From contig NZ_JANADO010000001.1 of NCBI RefSeq assembly GCF_024199845.1, positions 7,626,001 through 7,690,000 of the forward strand: a stretch of 64,000 bases of DNA, written 5' to 3'. Below are positions 46,108 to 55,891 of this stretch, piece after piece. Numbering within the stretch: the first letter of the stretch is position 1; each line of letters begins with the position of its first letter. Both the position numbers and the translations under genes were made by a program. The notes below the pieces were generated by a model. It was not told the origin of the DNA. It made no database searches and worked only from the letters and a program-made list of their open reading frames with translations. The stretch comes from Bradyrhizobium sp. CCGB12. Lineage in GTDB: Bacteria > Pseudomonadota > Alphaproteobacteria > Rhizobiales > Xanthobacteraceae.

Positions 46108-47202
46108 TCACCCCTCCGGCATCGCCCCGACATACGTCGAACTCGGCCTAATCAGCCGTCCCGTCCGCTGCTGCTCGCGCGCATGCGCGGTCCAGCCTGC
46201 GGCGCGGGCCACCGCGAAGATCGGCGTGAAGGCCTGCCTTGGAATCGCGAGGGCATCGAGCAGGATCGCGGTGAAGAATTCGACATTCGTCTCCAGCGGC
46301 CGGTCCGGGTTCTTCTTGCGCAGCGCGCTGCGGATATAGGCTTCGACCTCACCGGCAAAGGGCAGGTCGGTGCCGTTGGACGCCAGCGCCTCGACCGCGG
46401 TCTTGAGCACGTCGGCGCGGGGGTCGCGGACGCGATAGACGCGGTGACCAAAGCCCATCATCCGCTCGCCGCGCGCCAGCGCCGCATCCACCCAGGGCTT
46501 TATGCGCTCGCGCGAGCCGATCGCGTCGAGCATTTCGAGCACCGGCTCCGGCGCGCCGCCATGCAGCGGACCTGTGAGCGCGCAATAGCCGGCGGTGACG
46601 GCCGCGAACAGATCGGCTTGGGTCGAAGCCACCACGCGTGCGGTGAAGGTCGAGGCGTTCATGCCGTGGTCGCTGGCGGTGACGAGATAGGCGTCCAGCG
46701 CCGTGACCTCGCGCGATGCGGGCGAGCGCCCGTGCAGCATGCGCAGCGTATCGGCGGCATGGCTTACGTTCGGATCGGGCGCGACCGGATCAAGCCCCGT
46801 GGCGTGCCGGACCAGTGCGCCTGCGATCACCGGAAACGCGCCGACGATCGTCGCCGCATGCTCCAGCCCGTTCTCCGCGCGCAGGCCCGCGACCGCCGCG
46901 CGAAACCCGTCGATGATCCCCATCCCGAGCGTCGCCGGCAAAAGCTCCGGCAGCCGCGCGAAGGCGCGCTCGCGCGCCGCGCCCAGACTCGCCCGCACAT
47001 TGGCTTCGGTGAGAGCGGTCTTGCTGGCGCCGTTCCAGAGTCGGGCGGTGACGCCCTCGAAGCTCGATTTGGCGGCGAGGCTGCCGACATGCTCGCCGGC
47101 GATGATCAACTCGCCGCGCTCGCCATCGACATGGCTCAGCACGGTCTCCGCCGCGGGAACGCCGTCCAGCCCGATCTGGCTTTTGGTGAGGTGGATGTTC
47201 AT
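46108..47202 (-). CDS. Citrate/methylcitrate synthase-family protein
   Basis: A 364-residue protein of the citrate synthase fold, near the CitA-like citrate/2-methylcitrate synthase group. The catalytic histidines are H214 in GPLHGGAP and H253 in GFGHRVYRVRDPR. The third catalytic position, Asp in NVDF of ordinary citrate synthase, is Glu (NVEFF, E308). Activity may be low or act on a different acyl-CoA. ATG 47202 has AAGGAG ten bases ahead. It is divergent from a second family member with an N-terminal HTH, and the 80-bp gap holds palindromes that may be the binding site of the HTH protein. Confidence 0.85.
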   Translation of the reverse strand: MNIHLTKSQIGLDGVPAAETVLSHVDGERGELIIAGEHVGSLAAKSSFEGVTARLWNGASKTALTEANVRASLGAARERAFARLPELLPATLGMGIIDGFRAAVAGLRAENGLEHAATIVGAFPVIAGALVRHATGLDPVAPDPNVSHAADTLRMLHGRSPASREVTALDAYLVTASDHGMNASTFTARVVASTQADLFAAVTAGYCALTGPLHGGAPEPVLEMLDAIGSRERIKPWVDAALARGERMMGFGHRVYRVRDPRADVLKTAVEALASNGTDLPFAGEVEAYIRSALRKKNPDRPLETNVEFFTAILLDALAIPRQAFTPIFAVARAAGWTAHAREQQRTGRLIRPSSTYVGAMPEG

Positions 47203-47252
47203 GGCCCAAATCTCCTTTGTACTGCACCAGCGAAAGGTCGGGCCTCTCGACA

Positions 47253-47281
47253 GATTGATCAATCTTGATTACATAAATCAA
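47253..47281. promoter_or_regulatory. Palindromic operator between the two citrate synthase-like genes
   Basis: GATTGATCAATC (47253-47264), a perfect 12-base palindrome, is followed at once by TTGATT-ACATA-AATCAA (47265-47281), ending one base before the ATG at 47283. The repeated TTGAT half-sites overlap the ribosome-binding zone of the HTH gene and the promoter of both genes, a natural place for autorepression. Confidence 0.6.
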
Positions 47282-47282
47282 T

Positions 47283-48500
47283 ATGAAAAATTCCAGCGAG
47301 CTCTATCTCTCCGCCCGGGAGGCCGCTGCCGAGCTCGCGATCTCGCCGGCTACGCTCTACGCCTATGTCAGCCGCGGCCTGATCCGCTCCGAGCCGACGC
47401 AGGACTCGCGGAAAAACCGCTACCGCGCCGAGGACGTCCGCGCGCTCAAGGAGCGGCGGGTGCCGTCGCCGGAGCCGCGGGGGCTGCGCAGTTTCGACGC
47501 CGACCTGCCGGTGATGGATACGGAGATCTCGACCATCACCGAGGAGGGCGCGATCTATCGCGGCGTCAATTGCGTCGATCTCGCCGAAAACGACACGCTG
47601 GAGCACACCGCGACGCTGTTGTGGGATGTGTCCGGCGTCGATCCGTTCGATCACGACAACCTGCCTCTTCTCTCCGGGGAAATGCGCACAATTGCGGAGG
47701 CCGCGCGCCGGGCCGCACCGATCGATCGCGCCATTGCCGTGCTTGCGCTGGCCGCGAGCGCCGATCCGCGTGCCTTCACCCGCGCGCCCGATGGCCGCGC
47801 CATGGTCGGCGCGCGCATCGTCCGCCTGCTAGTCGCGACCATGCTCAATGCCGAGCCGTCGGCCGAGCCGCTGCATCGGCAGGTTGCCGGGGCGTGGGCG
47901 GCGGACAACAAGCATGCGCCCGATCTGATCCGCCGCGCGCTGGTGCTGCTCGCCGACCATGAGCTGAACGCGTCGACCTTCACCGCGCGCTGCGCGGCCT
48001 CGACCGGCCTCAACCTCTACGACTCCGTGATCGCCGGCCTCGCGGCGCTGAAAGGCCCCAAGCATGGCGGCGCTGGCGTGCTGGCCTCGCAGCTCGTGAA
48101 AACGCTGATCGATCGCGACGTCGAGCCGATGGTGCGCGAGCGCGTCGCGCTCGGCGAGCGTTTTGCCGGCTTCGGCCATGGCGTCTACAAGCGCGGCGAT
48201 CCGCGCGCGCAATCGCTGCTGAATGCTTTGTCGCGTGCCGGCGCACCGCGAAAGTTCACCCGCGAGGTGCCGGAGCGGATCGCGGAGGCGACCGGCGAGT
48301 TCGTCAACATCGATTACGCGCTGGCCGTGCTCGTGCACGCCCTGCGCCTGCCCGCCGGCAGCGAGCTTGCCCTGTTCGCGATGGCCCGCAGCGTCGGCTG
48401 GATCGCGCATGCCAGCGAGCAATTGCAGTTCGGCAAGCTGATCAGGCCGCGGGCGCGGTATGTCGGGCCGGCGCCGGGGAAGAGGGTGGGCGGTTCTTAA
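47283..48500 (+). CDS. Citrate synthase-family protein with N-terminal HTH
   Basis: A 405-residue protein in two parts. Residues 8-58 form a MerR/excisionase-type winged-helix (SAREAAAELAISPATLYAYVSRGLIRS, then KNRYRAEDVRALKERR). Residues 75-400 are a citrate synthase-like domain with the active-site His in GPKHGGAG (H261) and GFGHGVYKRGDPR (H299), and the catalytic-type Asp in VNIDYALAVL (D344). The combination suggests a regulator that senses a metabolite through a former or still active enzyme. It is 80 bases from, and divergent to, another family member. I do not know a characterised homologue. Confidence 0.82.
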   Translation: MKNSSELYLSAREAAAELAISPATLYAYVSRGLIRSEPTQDSRKNRYRAEDVRALKERRVPSPEPRGLRSFDADLPVMDTEISTITEEGAIYRGVNCVDLAENDTLEHTATLLWDVSGVDPFDHDNLPLLSGEMRTIAEAARRAAPIDRAIAVLALAASADPRAFTRAPDGRAMVGARIVRLLVATMLNAEPSAEPLHRQVAGAWAADNKHAPDLIRRALVLLADHELNASTFTARCAASTGLNLYDSVIAGLAALKGPKHGGAGVLASQLVKTLIDRDVEPMVRERVALGERFAGFGHGVYKRGDPRAQSLLNALSRAGAPRKFTREVPERIAEATGEFVNIDYALAVLVHALRLPAGSELALFAMARSVGWIAHASEQLQFGKLIRPRARYVGPAPGKRVGGS

Positions 48501-48616
48501 CCTCTCCCGCTTGCGGGAGAGGTCGCGCCGAAGGCGCGGGTGAGGGCTCTTTCCTCTTGGGGTTCTCGATTGCGGAAGAACCCTCTCCCCGACCCTCCCC
48601 CGCAAGCGGGGGAGGG
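48501..48616. repeat. Intergenic repeat pair of the CTCTCCCGC...GCGGGAGAG type
   Basis: Two hairpins (CTCTCCCGC-TT-GCGGGAGAG and CCCTCCCCCGC-AA-GCGGGGGAGGG) in a 150-bp convergent gap between the HTH-citrate synthase gene and the DedA gene. Confidence 0.65.
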
Positions 48617-48650
48617 AGCGCACCTCCATCGCGTCAGGCGACAGAACTAA

Positions 48651-49337
48651 TCAAGCCCGCGGCTTGGCCGTCGCGGCGCCGCCGTTCTGCCGCCGGCGAT
48701 AGTACCAGAGGCCAAGGCCGCCGATGATCGCAACAGCCACCACGGTCAAAATCCAGATGTGTTTGAACGGATGGCCATGCTGCGGCAGCCCGAAATATTG
48801 GTGGAAGGCCGACACCGCCAGCACGCCCGGCAACACATGCGCCGGCGCCCAGGCCAGGATCGCCGGGATGTTCACCGCGAAGAATTTCAGTGGCGCCATG
48901 CCGAGCGCGCCGGCGGTAACAGGCACGAAGGCGCGGATCGGCGGCACGAAGCGGGCGAAGAACACGGCCCAGGTGCCGAAGCGGTTGAAGAAGGTTTCGC
49001 TCTCGGCGACCACGCGCGGATAACTGGTCAGTGGCCAGGTGTTGAGGATCTCGCGCTGCCGCCGATGCCCGATCCAATAGGCCGATCCGTCACCGAGCAC
49101 CGCGCCTGCTGCCGCCGCCAGCAGCACCCATTGCAGCTTCAGCTCGCCGCCCGGAACCAGCGCGCTCAGCGCCAGGATGATGGTCGAGCCGGGGATCACC
49201 GACCCCACCACCGGAACGGCTTCCAGCAGCGCCGCCAGGAACAGGGTGAGGTAAGCCAGCCACGCATGGGCCGCGACGAAGGAGATGAGGGGATCGAGGA
49301 AAGACGTCACGTCGTCTCTATGGCGGGGCTGGAGCAC
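48651..49337 (-). CDS. DedA-family membrane protein
   Basis: A 228-residue integral membrane protein of the DedA family with four to five hydrophobic segments. The family motifs are AVPVVGSVIPGSTIILALSA near residue 40, YWIGHRRQRE near 87 and FFARFVPPIRAFVPVTAGALGM near 120-145, which contains the conserved F-x-R-x-x-P-x-x-R. DedA proteins are believed to be undecaprenyl-phosphate or lipid flippases, or to keep the proton motive force. The start is uncertain: ATG 49337 or GTG 49310. Confidence 0.85.
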   Translation of the reverse strand: MLQPRHRDDVTSFLDPLISFVAAHAWLAYLTLFLAALLEAVPVVGSVIPGSTIILALSALVPGGELKLQWVLLAAAAGAVLGDGSAYWIGHRRQREILNTWPLTSYPRVVAESETFFNRFGTWAVFFARFVPPIRAFVPVTAGALGMAPLKFFAVNIPAILAWAPAHVLPGVLAVSAFHQYFGLPQHGHPFKHIWILTVVAVAIIGGLGLWYYRRRQNGGAATAKPRA

Positions 49338-49608
49338 TGGAGTTCAGACCCTACATAGTTAAGCACATGCGGCAACAGTGCCATCCGTGCAGGCAGAGGC
49401 GCCATTCGCCCGAAAATCGAGCGTGATTCGCAAGGCAGCCCTCCAAAAACTGCGCTCCTTGCCTATCTAAATGAAAAGACAAGGGAACTTTGATTGAGGC
49501 GCGGGCTTCTGCCGGCCACTTGTCTCTGATAGGTTGAGTTTCAGCACCCAGCCGCAGCCAACGTGCGAATAAACTGGTTTCGGGACCGCCCGGGACCTCG
49601 GAGGATTG

Positions 49609-50607
49609 ATGACGACCGCCGCGATGTCCAAAGTTGAGGAAGTTTCCGGTCTGCCCGACATGAAGGTGTCGGTGCGCCAGGTGTTCGGGATCGACAGCGA
49701 TCTCGAAGTGCCCGCCTATTCCGAAGTCGATCCTCACGTGCCCGAAGTCGATTCCGACTACCGCTTCGACCGCGCCACCACGCTCGCCATTCTCGCCGGC
49801 TTTGCCCGCAACCGCCGCGTGATGGTGACCGGCTATCACGGCACCGGCAAATCCACCCATATCGAGCAGGTCGCCGCGCGCCTGAACTGGCCCTGCGTGC
49901 GCGTCAACCTCGACAGCCATATCAGCCGTATCGACCTCGTCGGCAAGGACTCGATCGTGGTCCGCGACGGCAAGCAGGTCACCGAATTCCGCGACGGCAT
50001 CCTTCCCTGGGCGCTCCAGAACAACGTCGCGCTGGTGTTCGACGAATACGACGCCGGCCGCCCGGACGTGATGTTCGTGATCCAACGCGTGCTGGAAGTC
50101 TCGGGACGCCTGACGCTCTTGGACCAGAACAAGGTAATCAAGCCGCACCCGGCGTTCCGCCTGTTCTCGACCGCCAACACCGTCGGCCTCGGCGACACCT
50201 CGGGCCTCTATCATGGCACCCAGCAGATCAACCAGGGCCAGATGGACCGCTGGTCGATCGTCACCACGCTGAACTATCTCAGCCACGACGAGGAAGTGGA
50301 GATCGTGCTGGCCAAGGCCAAGCACTATCGCACCCAGGAAGGCCGCGACATCGTCAACAAGATGGTGCGCCTTGCCGATCTCACCCGCAATGCCTTCGCC
50401 AATGGCGATCTGTCGACCGTGATGAGCCCGCGCACGGTGATCACCTGGGCGGAAAACTCCGACATCTTCGGCGATATCGGCTTCGCTTTCCGCGTCACCT
50501 TCCTCAATAAATGCGACGAGCTCGAGCGTCCCCTGGTCGCCGAGTTCTATCAGCGCTGCTTCAACGCGGAGCTGCCGGAATCGGCGGTCAACGTGGCACT
50601 CAGCTAG
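49609..50607 (+). CDS. cobS: Cobaltochelatase subunit CobS
   Basis: CobS is the AAA+ ATPase of the aerobic cobaltochelatase CobNST that inserts cobalt into hydrogenobyrinic acid diamide. The 332-residue protein has Walker [10 protein letters not shown] (75-83), Walker [12 protein letters not shown] and the [21 protein letters not shown] segment. ATG 49609 has GGAGG at a proper distance; a TTG three bases upstream is not needed. It is followed by a GNAT gene and by cobT, its chaperone partner. Confidence 0.95.
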   Translation: MTTAAMSKVEEVSGLPDMKVSVRQVFGIDSDLEVPAYSEVDPHVPEVDSDYRFDRATTLAILAGFARNRRVMVTGYHGTGKSTHIEQVAARLNWPCVRVNLDSHISRIDLVGKDSIVVRDGKQVTEFRDGILPWALQNNVALVFDEYDAGRPDVMFVIQRVLEVSGRLTLLDQNKVIKPHPAFRLFSTANTVGLGDTSGLYHGTQQINQGQMDRWSIVTTLNYLSHDEEVEIVLAKAKHYRTQEGRDIVNKMVRLADLTRNAFANGDLSTVMSPRTVITWAENSDIFGDIGFAFRVTFLNKCDELERPLVAEFYQRCFNAELPESAVNVALS

Positions 50608-50623
50608 GCCAGATGACCTGACA

Positions 50624-51034
50624 ATGCCAACCATCACCGTCGAGCGCACCATTGGGACCACCAAGAAGGCTGTGCTCGCCGGGCTCGGCGCCTATAACGA
50701 CGAGCAGTTCGGGAAGCAGAGGGTCAAGAGCGTCGCGGTCTCGTTGAAGGACGGCCGCAAGATCGTCGGCGGTATCGTCGGGCATCTCTGGGCCACTGTT
50801 CTGTTCATCCAGTATTTCTGGATCGACCAGAAGCAGCGCGGCAAGGGTTTTGGCACGAAGCTGATCGCGGCGATCGAGGACGAGGCAAGGCGGCAGGGCG
50901 CGATCCAGGTCCATGTCGACACGATGAGTTTCCAGGCGCCGGGCTTCTATCGTTCCTGCGGGTACGAGGAATTCGGCACCCTCAAGGGTTATCCCGGCGG
51001 CGTGACGCGCCATTCGTTTACGAAGTCGCTATGA
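50624..51034 (+). CDS. GNAT-family N-acetyltransferase inside the cobS-cobT operon
   Basis: A 136-residue GNAT-fold protein. The acetyl-CoA-binding loop is [11 protein letters not shown] near residues 73-83 (motif A, Q/R-x-x-G-x-G/A), preceded by a WIDQKQ strand, and the family-typical [10 protein letters not shown] lies near the end. Substrate unknown. It starts 16 bases after cobS and its stop overlaps the cobT ATG by four bases (51031-51034), so it is translated with the cobaltochelatase genes, though GNAT proteins are not part of the known complex. Confidence 0.87.
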   Translation: MPTITVERTIGTTKKAVLAGLGAYNDEQFGKQRVKSVAVSLKDGRKIVGGIVGHLWATVLFIQYFWIDQKQRGKGFGTKLIAAIEDEARRQGAIQVHVDTMSFQAPGFYRSCGYEEFGTLKGYPGGVTRHSFTKSL

Positions 51035-52938
51035 GCACATCATCATCCAACTCCAAATTCCGTAGCACCAAGGAAGCGCCGACCGAGCCGTTCAAGCGTT
51101 CGGTGGCCTCCTGTCTCAAGGCGATCGCCAAGACACCCGAGCTCGAGGTTTCCTTCGCCGCCGAGCGACCCGGTCTTGCGCCCGGCAAGGCGCGGCTGCC
51201 CGAGCCCGCGCGAAAAATGACCAAGCGTGACGCGGCGATCGTTCGCGGCCACGCCGATTCCATTGCGCTCAAGCTCGCCTGTCACGATCCGAAAGTGCAT
51301 CGCAAGCTGATGCCCGGCAATCCGCAGGCGCGCGGCGTGTTCGAGGCGGTGGAGCAGGCGCGGGTCGAGGCGATCGGCGCGCGTCGCATGGCTGGCGTTG
51401 CCAAGAACCTCACCGCGATGCTCGACGACCATTTCCATCGCGGCAAGTTCGACGAGATCACCGACCGCGCCGATGCGCCGCTGGCCGACGCGCTGGCGAT
51501 GCTGGTGCGCGAGCGCCTGACCGGCATGGCGCCGCCGGCGGCCGCGAAGAAGATGGTCGACCTCTGGCGTCCCATTCTCGAAGACAAGATCGGCCGGCGG
51601 CTCGACCGGCTCGACGGCGTGGTCGAGGACCAGACCAGGTTTGGCGACGCCGTGCACGACCTCCTGACCGCGCTCGAGCTCGGTGACGAGCGCAACGCCG
51701 ACACCGAGGACAATGACGAGAACGACGAGAACCAGGACGGCGACAACGATCAGTCCGGCGCCGAGGGCTCGCCGGATTCCGATGCCGCCCAGGAGATGAG
51801 CGCCGACCAGGCCCAGGCTTCCTCGGAAGAAATGAGCGAGAGCGCGATGGAAAGCGCGCAGGCCTCGACCTCCGACAGCTTCGACGACGGCGAGCTCGGT
51901 GACGACGAGACGCCGGGCGAGGCGACGCGGCCGAATTCACACGGCAAGAACGAGCCGCGCGGTCCGGAATACCACGCGTTTGCGCCGAAATTCGACGAGG
52001 TCATCTCCGCCGAGGATCTCTGCGACCATGACGAGCTGGAGCGCCTGCGGGCCTATCTCGACAAGCAGCTCGCGCATCTGCAGGGCATCGTTGCCCGCCT
52101 CGCCAACCGGCTGCAGCGCCGCCTGATGGCGCAGCAGAACCGCGCCTGGGAGTTCGATCTCGAAGAGGGCATCCTCGACCCCGCGCGGCTGTCGCGCGTC
52201 GTCACCGATCCCTATCACCCGTTGTCCTTCATGCACGAGAAGGAGGCGACGTTCCGCGACACCGTGGTGACGCTGCTGCTCGACAATTCCGGCTCGATGC
52301 GCGGCCGCCCGATCACGGTGGCCGCGACCTGCGCCGACATCCTCGCGCGCACGCTGGAGCGTTGCGGCGTCAAGGTCGAGATTCTCGGCTTCACCACGCG
52401 CGCCTGGAAGGGCGGTCAATCGCGCGAGGCGTGGCTTGCCGCCGGCAAGCCGGCCAATCCTGGCCGCCTCAACGATCTCCGCCACATCATCTACAAATCG
52501 GCGGATGCCCCGTGGCGCCGTGCGCGGAAAAATCTCGGGCTGATGATGCGCGAGGGTCTGCTGAAGGAGAACATCGACGGCGAGGCGCTGGACTGGGCGC
52601 ACAAGCGCCTGCTCGGCCGGCCCGAGCAGCGCAAGATCCTGATGATGATCTCGGACGGCGCGCCGGTCGACGATTCAACGCTGTCGGTCAATCCCGGCAA
52701 CTATCTCGAGCGGCACCTGCGCCACATCATCGAGGAGATCGAGACCCGCTCGCCGGTCGAGCTGATCGCGATCGGCATCGGCCATGACGTGACGCGCTAC
52801 TACCGCCGCGCGGTGACGATCGTGGACGCCGAAGAACTCGGGGGCGCCATCACCGAGAAGCTCGCCGAGTTGTTCAGCGAGACCAACACGGCGCCCACCC
52901 AGCCGGCCGGTCGCCCGCGACGCAAATTGCATTCGTGA
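51031..52938 (+). CDS. cobT: Cobaltochelatase subunit CobT
   Basis: CobT is the MIDAS-containing partner of CobS in the aerobic cobalt chelatase. The 635-residue protein has an N-terminal helical part (residues 1-215), an acidic, Asp/Glu-rich linker (about 215-310) and a C-terminal von Willebrand A domain with the metal-ion site D-N-S-G-S-M in [11 protein letters not shown]. It begins within the stop of the GNAT gene and its stop overlaps the next gene (GTGA). Confidence 0.95.
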   Translation: MSTSSSNSKFRSTKEAPTEPFKRSVASCLKAIAKTPELEVSFAAERPGLAPGKARLPEPARKMTKRDAAIVRGHADSIALKLACHDPKVHRKLMPGNPQARGVFEAVEQARVEAIGARRMAGVAKNLTAMLDDHFHRGKFDEITDRADAPLADALAMLVRERLTGMAPPAAAKKMVDLWRPILEDKIGRRLDRLDGVVEDQTRFGDAVHDLLTALELGDERNADTEDNDENDENQDGDNDQSGAEGSPDSDAAQEMSADQAQASSEEMSESAMESAQASTSDSFDDGELGDDETPGEATRPNSHGKNEPRGPEYHAFAPKFDEVISAEDLCDHDELERLRAYLDKQLAHLQGIVARLANRLQRRLMAQQNRAWEFDLEEGILDPARLSRVVTDPYHPLSFMHEKEATFRDTVVTLLLDNSGSMRGRPITVAATCADILARTLERCGVKVEILGFTTRAWKGGQSREAWLAAGKPANPGRLNDLRHIIYKSADAPWRRARKNLGLMMREGLLKENIDGEALDWAHKRLLGRPEQRKILMMISDGAPVDDSTLSVNPGNYLERHLRHIIEEIETRSPVELIAIGIGHDVTRYYRRAVTIVDAEELGGAITEKLAELFSETNTAPTQPAGRPRRKLHS

Positions 52939-54074
52939 GCACGCATCAATCCCGCCGCAGCTTCGTTGGCAGCTTTCTTGGCCACGCCGCGGCGGGATTT
53001 TCTACTCTCGCGATACCTCGATTGGCGCAGGCGCAGGCACAGTTGCAGCCCGCGACCGAGCCGCCGCCGCGTCCGCTCCAGCTCGAGCACGCCGTCTCAG
53101 CGCCTGTGAGCGTCGAGGTCAACGCGCGTAGGATTGCGAACTTCGAGCCGCGCGACCGTTCGCGCACGCGCTTCGGCTCGCTGGATTTTCGCAGCGGCCT
53201 AGTGCTGACCTCGCCCTATCGCGGTTTTGGCGGCCTGTCCGGCATCCGCTTTCTCGACGGCAAGGGCGAGCGCTTCCTGGCGGTCTCCGACCAGGGCGGC
53301 TGGTTCACCGGCACCATCCGCTATTCCGGCCGCGAGATGACCGGGCTCGCTGACGTCGAGGCCGCGCCGCTGCTGGCCGCGGACGGGCGGCCGATCACGG
53401 AGAAGCGGCTCTGGTACGACAGCGAGTCGCTCGCGCGCGACGGCAATTTCGTCTATGTCGGGCTCGAGCGCGTCAACCAGATCCTGCGCTATGATTTCGC
53501 CAAGGGCGGCACCCGCGCCCGCGGCGAGGTGATCGCCATCCCACCTGCCGTGCGCAAGCTGCCCTACAACAAGGGGCTGGAGGCGATGGTGGTCGTGCCC
53601 AAAAGCCAGGGGCAGGGCCAAGGTCAGAGCCAGGGTCAGGGTCAGGCTCAGGCGCTCGCGGGCACGCTGATCGCCTTCTCCGAGCGCGGGCTCGATGCCG
53701 ACGGCAACCTGCTTGCGTTCCTGATCGGCGGCCCGACGCCGGGTCAGTTCAGCGTGCGCCGCTCCGAAAACTACGACATCAGCGACGCCGTGCTGCTGCC
53801 CTCGGGCGATCTCCTCATCCTCGAACGCAAATTCTCCTGGTTCACCGGCGTGAACATCCGCATCCGCGCGATTCCGCTCAAGTCGATCGCGCCGGGCGCG
53901 CTGGTCGATGGCCTCACGCTGTTCGCCGCCGATCTCGGCCACGAGATCGACAACATGGAAGGCATCGACGCCCACGTCACGGCCGAGGGCGAGACCGTGC
54001 TGACCCTCATCTCCGACGACAATTTCTCGATGCTGCAGCGGACATTGCTGCTGCAATTTGCGTTGGTGGAGTAG
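52935..54074 (+). CDS. Esterase-like phytase-domain exported protein
   Basis: A 379-residue protein of the phytase-like domain family (PF13449), with a Tat signal ([18 protein letters not shown] near residues 5-22, cleavage near RLAQAQA). The mature part has a beta-propeller-like pattern, e.g. [27 protein letters not shown], the ending segment [19 protein letters not shown], and a short Gly/Gln-rich insert (about residues 220-240). The activity is unproven. GTG 52935 overlaps the cobT stop by four bases, so it is translated with the cobalt operon, although no role in cobalamin is known. Confidence 0.72.
   Translation: MSTHQSRRSFVGSFLGHAAAGFSTLAIPRLAQAQAQLQPATEPPPRPLQLEHAVSAPVSVEVNARRIANFEPRDRSRTRFGSLDFRSGLVLTSPYRGFGGLSGIRFLDGKGERFLAVSDQGGWFTGTIRYSGREMTGLADVEAAPLLAADGRPITEKRLWYDSESLARDGNFVYVGLERVNQILRYDFAKGGTRARGEVIAIPPAVRKLPYNKGLEAMVVVPKSQGQGQGQSQGQGQAQALAGTLIAFSERGLDADGNLLAFLIGGPTPGQFSVRRSENYDISDAVLLPSGDLLILERKFSWFTGVNIRIRAIPLKSIAPGALVDGLTLFAADLGHEIDNMEGIDAHVTAEGETVLTLISDDNFSMLQRTLLLQFALVE
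53596..53652 (+). repeat. GQ-coding hexanucleotide-type repeat inside a gene
   Basis: Degenerate repeats of CAGGG(T/C) encode Gln-Gly/Gln-Ser pairs, making a low-complexity insert in the phytase-like protein. The unit number may vary between strains by slippage. Confidence 0.7.
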
Positions 54075-54200
54075 GGGGCGACGCCAAACCCGCAGCGCAA
54101 TGCATACCACCGCTACCCGCCATACCCGGGGCGCGCCTAGCAATCCGCGTTTCCCTCACTACACTCCCTTCATCGCCCTCCATTCTCCGGAACTCCTCGC

Positions 54201-55313
54201 ATGAGCGCCCTGTTTTCCCCGATCAAGCTGCGCGGCCTGACATTGAAGAACCGCCTCGTCGTGTCGCCGATGTGCCAGTATTCGGCCGATGACGGCGTCG
54301 CCACCGACTGGCACTTCACCCACATCAACAATCTCAGCCTGTCGGGTGCGGCGATGTTCTGCATCGAGGCGACGCATGTCGAGGCGATCGGCCGCATCAC
54401 GCCGGGCTGCCTCGGGCTCTACAGCGATGCCTGCGAGGCCGCCTTGAAGCCGATCCTCCATTCGGTGCGCAAGCATTCGTCCACCGCGATCGCGATGCAG
54501 CTTGCTCACGCCGGGCGCAAGGCTTCGAGCGCGCGGCCCTGGGACGGTGGCCAGCTGATCCCGGTCGAGCACGGCGGCTGGCAGACGGTCGCACCGTCGG
54601 CGGTGCCGCACAAGGAGGGCGAGGCCGCGCCGCTGGCGCTCGATGCCGCTGGCCTCAAGCGCATCCGCGAGGCCTTCGTCGACAGCGCGAAGCGCGCCGC
54701 GCGCCTCGGCATCGACGCCATCGAGCTGCACGGCGCGCACGGTTATCTCATGCATCAGTTCCTCTCGCCGATCTCCAACAAGCGCACCGACGAATATGGC
54801 GGTTCGCTCGAGAACCGCATGCGCTTTCCGCTGGAGATCTACGACGCGGTGCGCGCGGTCTTCCCGCACGACAAGCCGGTCGGCATCCGGGTGTCGTCGA
54901 CCGACTGGGTCGAGGGCGGCTGGGACCTCGCGCAGACCGTCGAATTCGCGAAAGCATTGAAGGCGCGCGGCGTCGACTGGATCGATGCTTCCTCCGGCGG
55001 CGTCTCGCCGTTGCAGAAGATTCCGCTCGGCCCCGGCTATCAGGTGCAGTTTGCGGAGGCCATCAAGCGCGAGACCGGACTTGCCACCATCGCCGTCGGC
55101 CTGATCACCGAAGCAAAACACGCCGAAGAGATCGTGGCATCCGGCAAGGCCGACATGGTCGCGCTCGGCCGCAGCTTGCTCTACGACCCCCGGTGGGGCT
55201 GGCACGCCGCCGCCGAACTCGGCGGCGAAGTCGAAGCGCCGCCGCAATATTGGCGCTCGCAGCCCTCGACGCAGAAGGCGCTGTTCGGCAAGACCACGTT
55301 CGGCGCGCGGTGA
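54201..55313 (+). CDS. Old yellow enzyme-type NADH:flavin oxidoreductase
   Basis: A 370-residue FMN-dependent ene-reductase of the YqjM/xenobiotic reductase branch, which reduces activated C=C bonds of alpha,beta-unsaturated carbonyls with NAD(P)H. The redox-tuning Cys is C25 in VVSPMCQYSAD, and HAGRKA and ELHGAHGYLMHQFLSP are the substrate- and flavin-site motifs. The C-terminal GLITEAKHAEEIVASGKADMVALGRSLL is the conserved phosphate-site end. Such enzymes protect cells from electrophiles. The gene seems to be alone. Confidence 0.93.
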   Translation: MSALFSPIKLRGLTLKNRLVVSPMCQYSADDGVATDWHFTHINNLSLSGAAMFCIEATHVEAIGRITPGCLGLYSDACEAALKPILHSVRKHSSTAIAMQLAHAGRKASSARPWDGGQLIPVEHGGWQTVAPSAVPHKEGEAAPLALDAAGLKRIREAFVDSAKRAARLGIDAIELHGAHGYLMHQFLSPISNKRTDEYGGSLENRMRFPLEIYDAVRAVFPHDKPVGIRVSSTDWVEGGWDLAQTVEFAKALKARGVDWIDASSGGVSPLQKIPLGPGYQVQFAEAIKRETGLATIAVGLITEAKHAEEIVASGKADMVALGRSLLYDPRWGWHAAAELGGEVEAPPQYWRSQPSTQKALFGKTTFGAR

Positions 55314-55321
55314 GTTCGTCG

Positions 55322-55348
55322 CCTCTCCCCGCTTGCGGGGGGAGAGGG
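55322..55348. repeat. Intergenic CTCTCCCC...GGGGAGAG palindrome
   Basis: CTCTCCCC-GCTTGCGG-GGGGAGAG, just past the ene-reductase stop; same family as the copies at 1128, 45937 and 48501. Confidence 0.6.
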
Positions 55349-55441
55349 AGTCAGCCCCTCACGTATCCGTAACTCTCCTCACCTTCCACCCCTCGCAAAA
55401 CTGGCCTAACCTCCGTCCCTCAAGGCATCGCGGAGGCCGCC

Positions 55442-55849
55442 ATGCGTTTTGGTGTTCGGAAGACCGCCCACGTGTTCGAGCGCGTGGGCCTTGCGATGGC
55501 GGGGGCGGCGTGCGGGCTGTTCGTCGGCGCCTATGTCGGCTCGGCGATATCGCACCTCACCACGCAAGGGTTCCTGCTGGCGATGATGCTGCTCGGCTGC
55601 ATCGGCTTCTATCTCGGCATCGACACGCCGCAGCTGCCCTTCGACGAGGCGCATAGCGACATCGATGCCGCGGAATTCCTCAGCTCGGCCGGCACGCTCT
55701 GCGCTACGCTCGCCGCGCTCGCCTCGGTTGCCGTCATCGTGCTCCGCCTCGACCCGGACGTCGGCTGGACCTGGCTGGCATTGCTCGGCTGGATCGCCGG
55801 CGTTGCGATGCAGATCGTCGCGGGTGCGAAGGCGCGGATGCGGAAGTAG
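55442..55849 (+). CDS. Small membrane protein, conserved in Bradyrhizobium-type genomes
   Basis: A 135-residue protein with four likely membrane segments (about residues 16-38, 43-58, 78-98 and 105-127). Between the second and third is an acidic loop, DTPQLPFDEAHSDIDAAEF. A basic end KARMRK probably faces the cytoplasm. I do not recognise the family. It is convergent with the PilZ gene and follows the ene-reductase by 128 bases in the same direction. Confidence 0.65.
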   Translation: MRFGVRKTAHVFERVGLAMAGAACGLFVGAYVGSAISHLTTQGFLLAMMLLGCIGFYLGIDTPQLPFDEAHSDIDAAEFLSSAGTLCATLAALASVAVIVLRLDPDVGWTWLALLGWIAGVAMQIVAGAKARMRK

Positions 55850-55891
55850 GGTGGCTCTTGCCCTCCACTGGAGGGGTGAGCCGGCAGCCCC

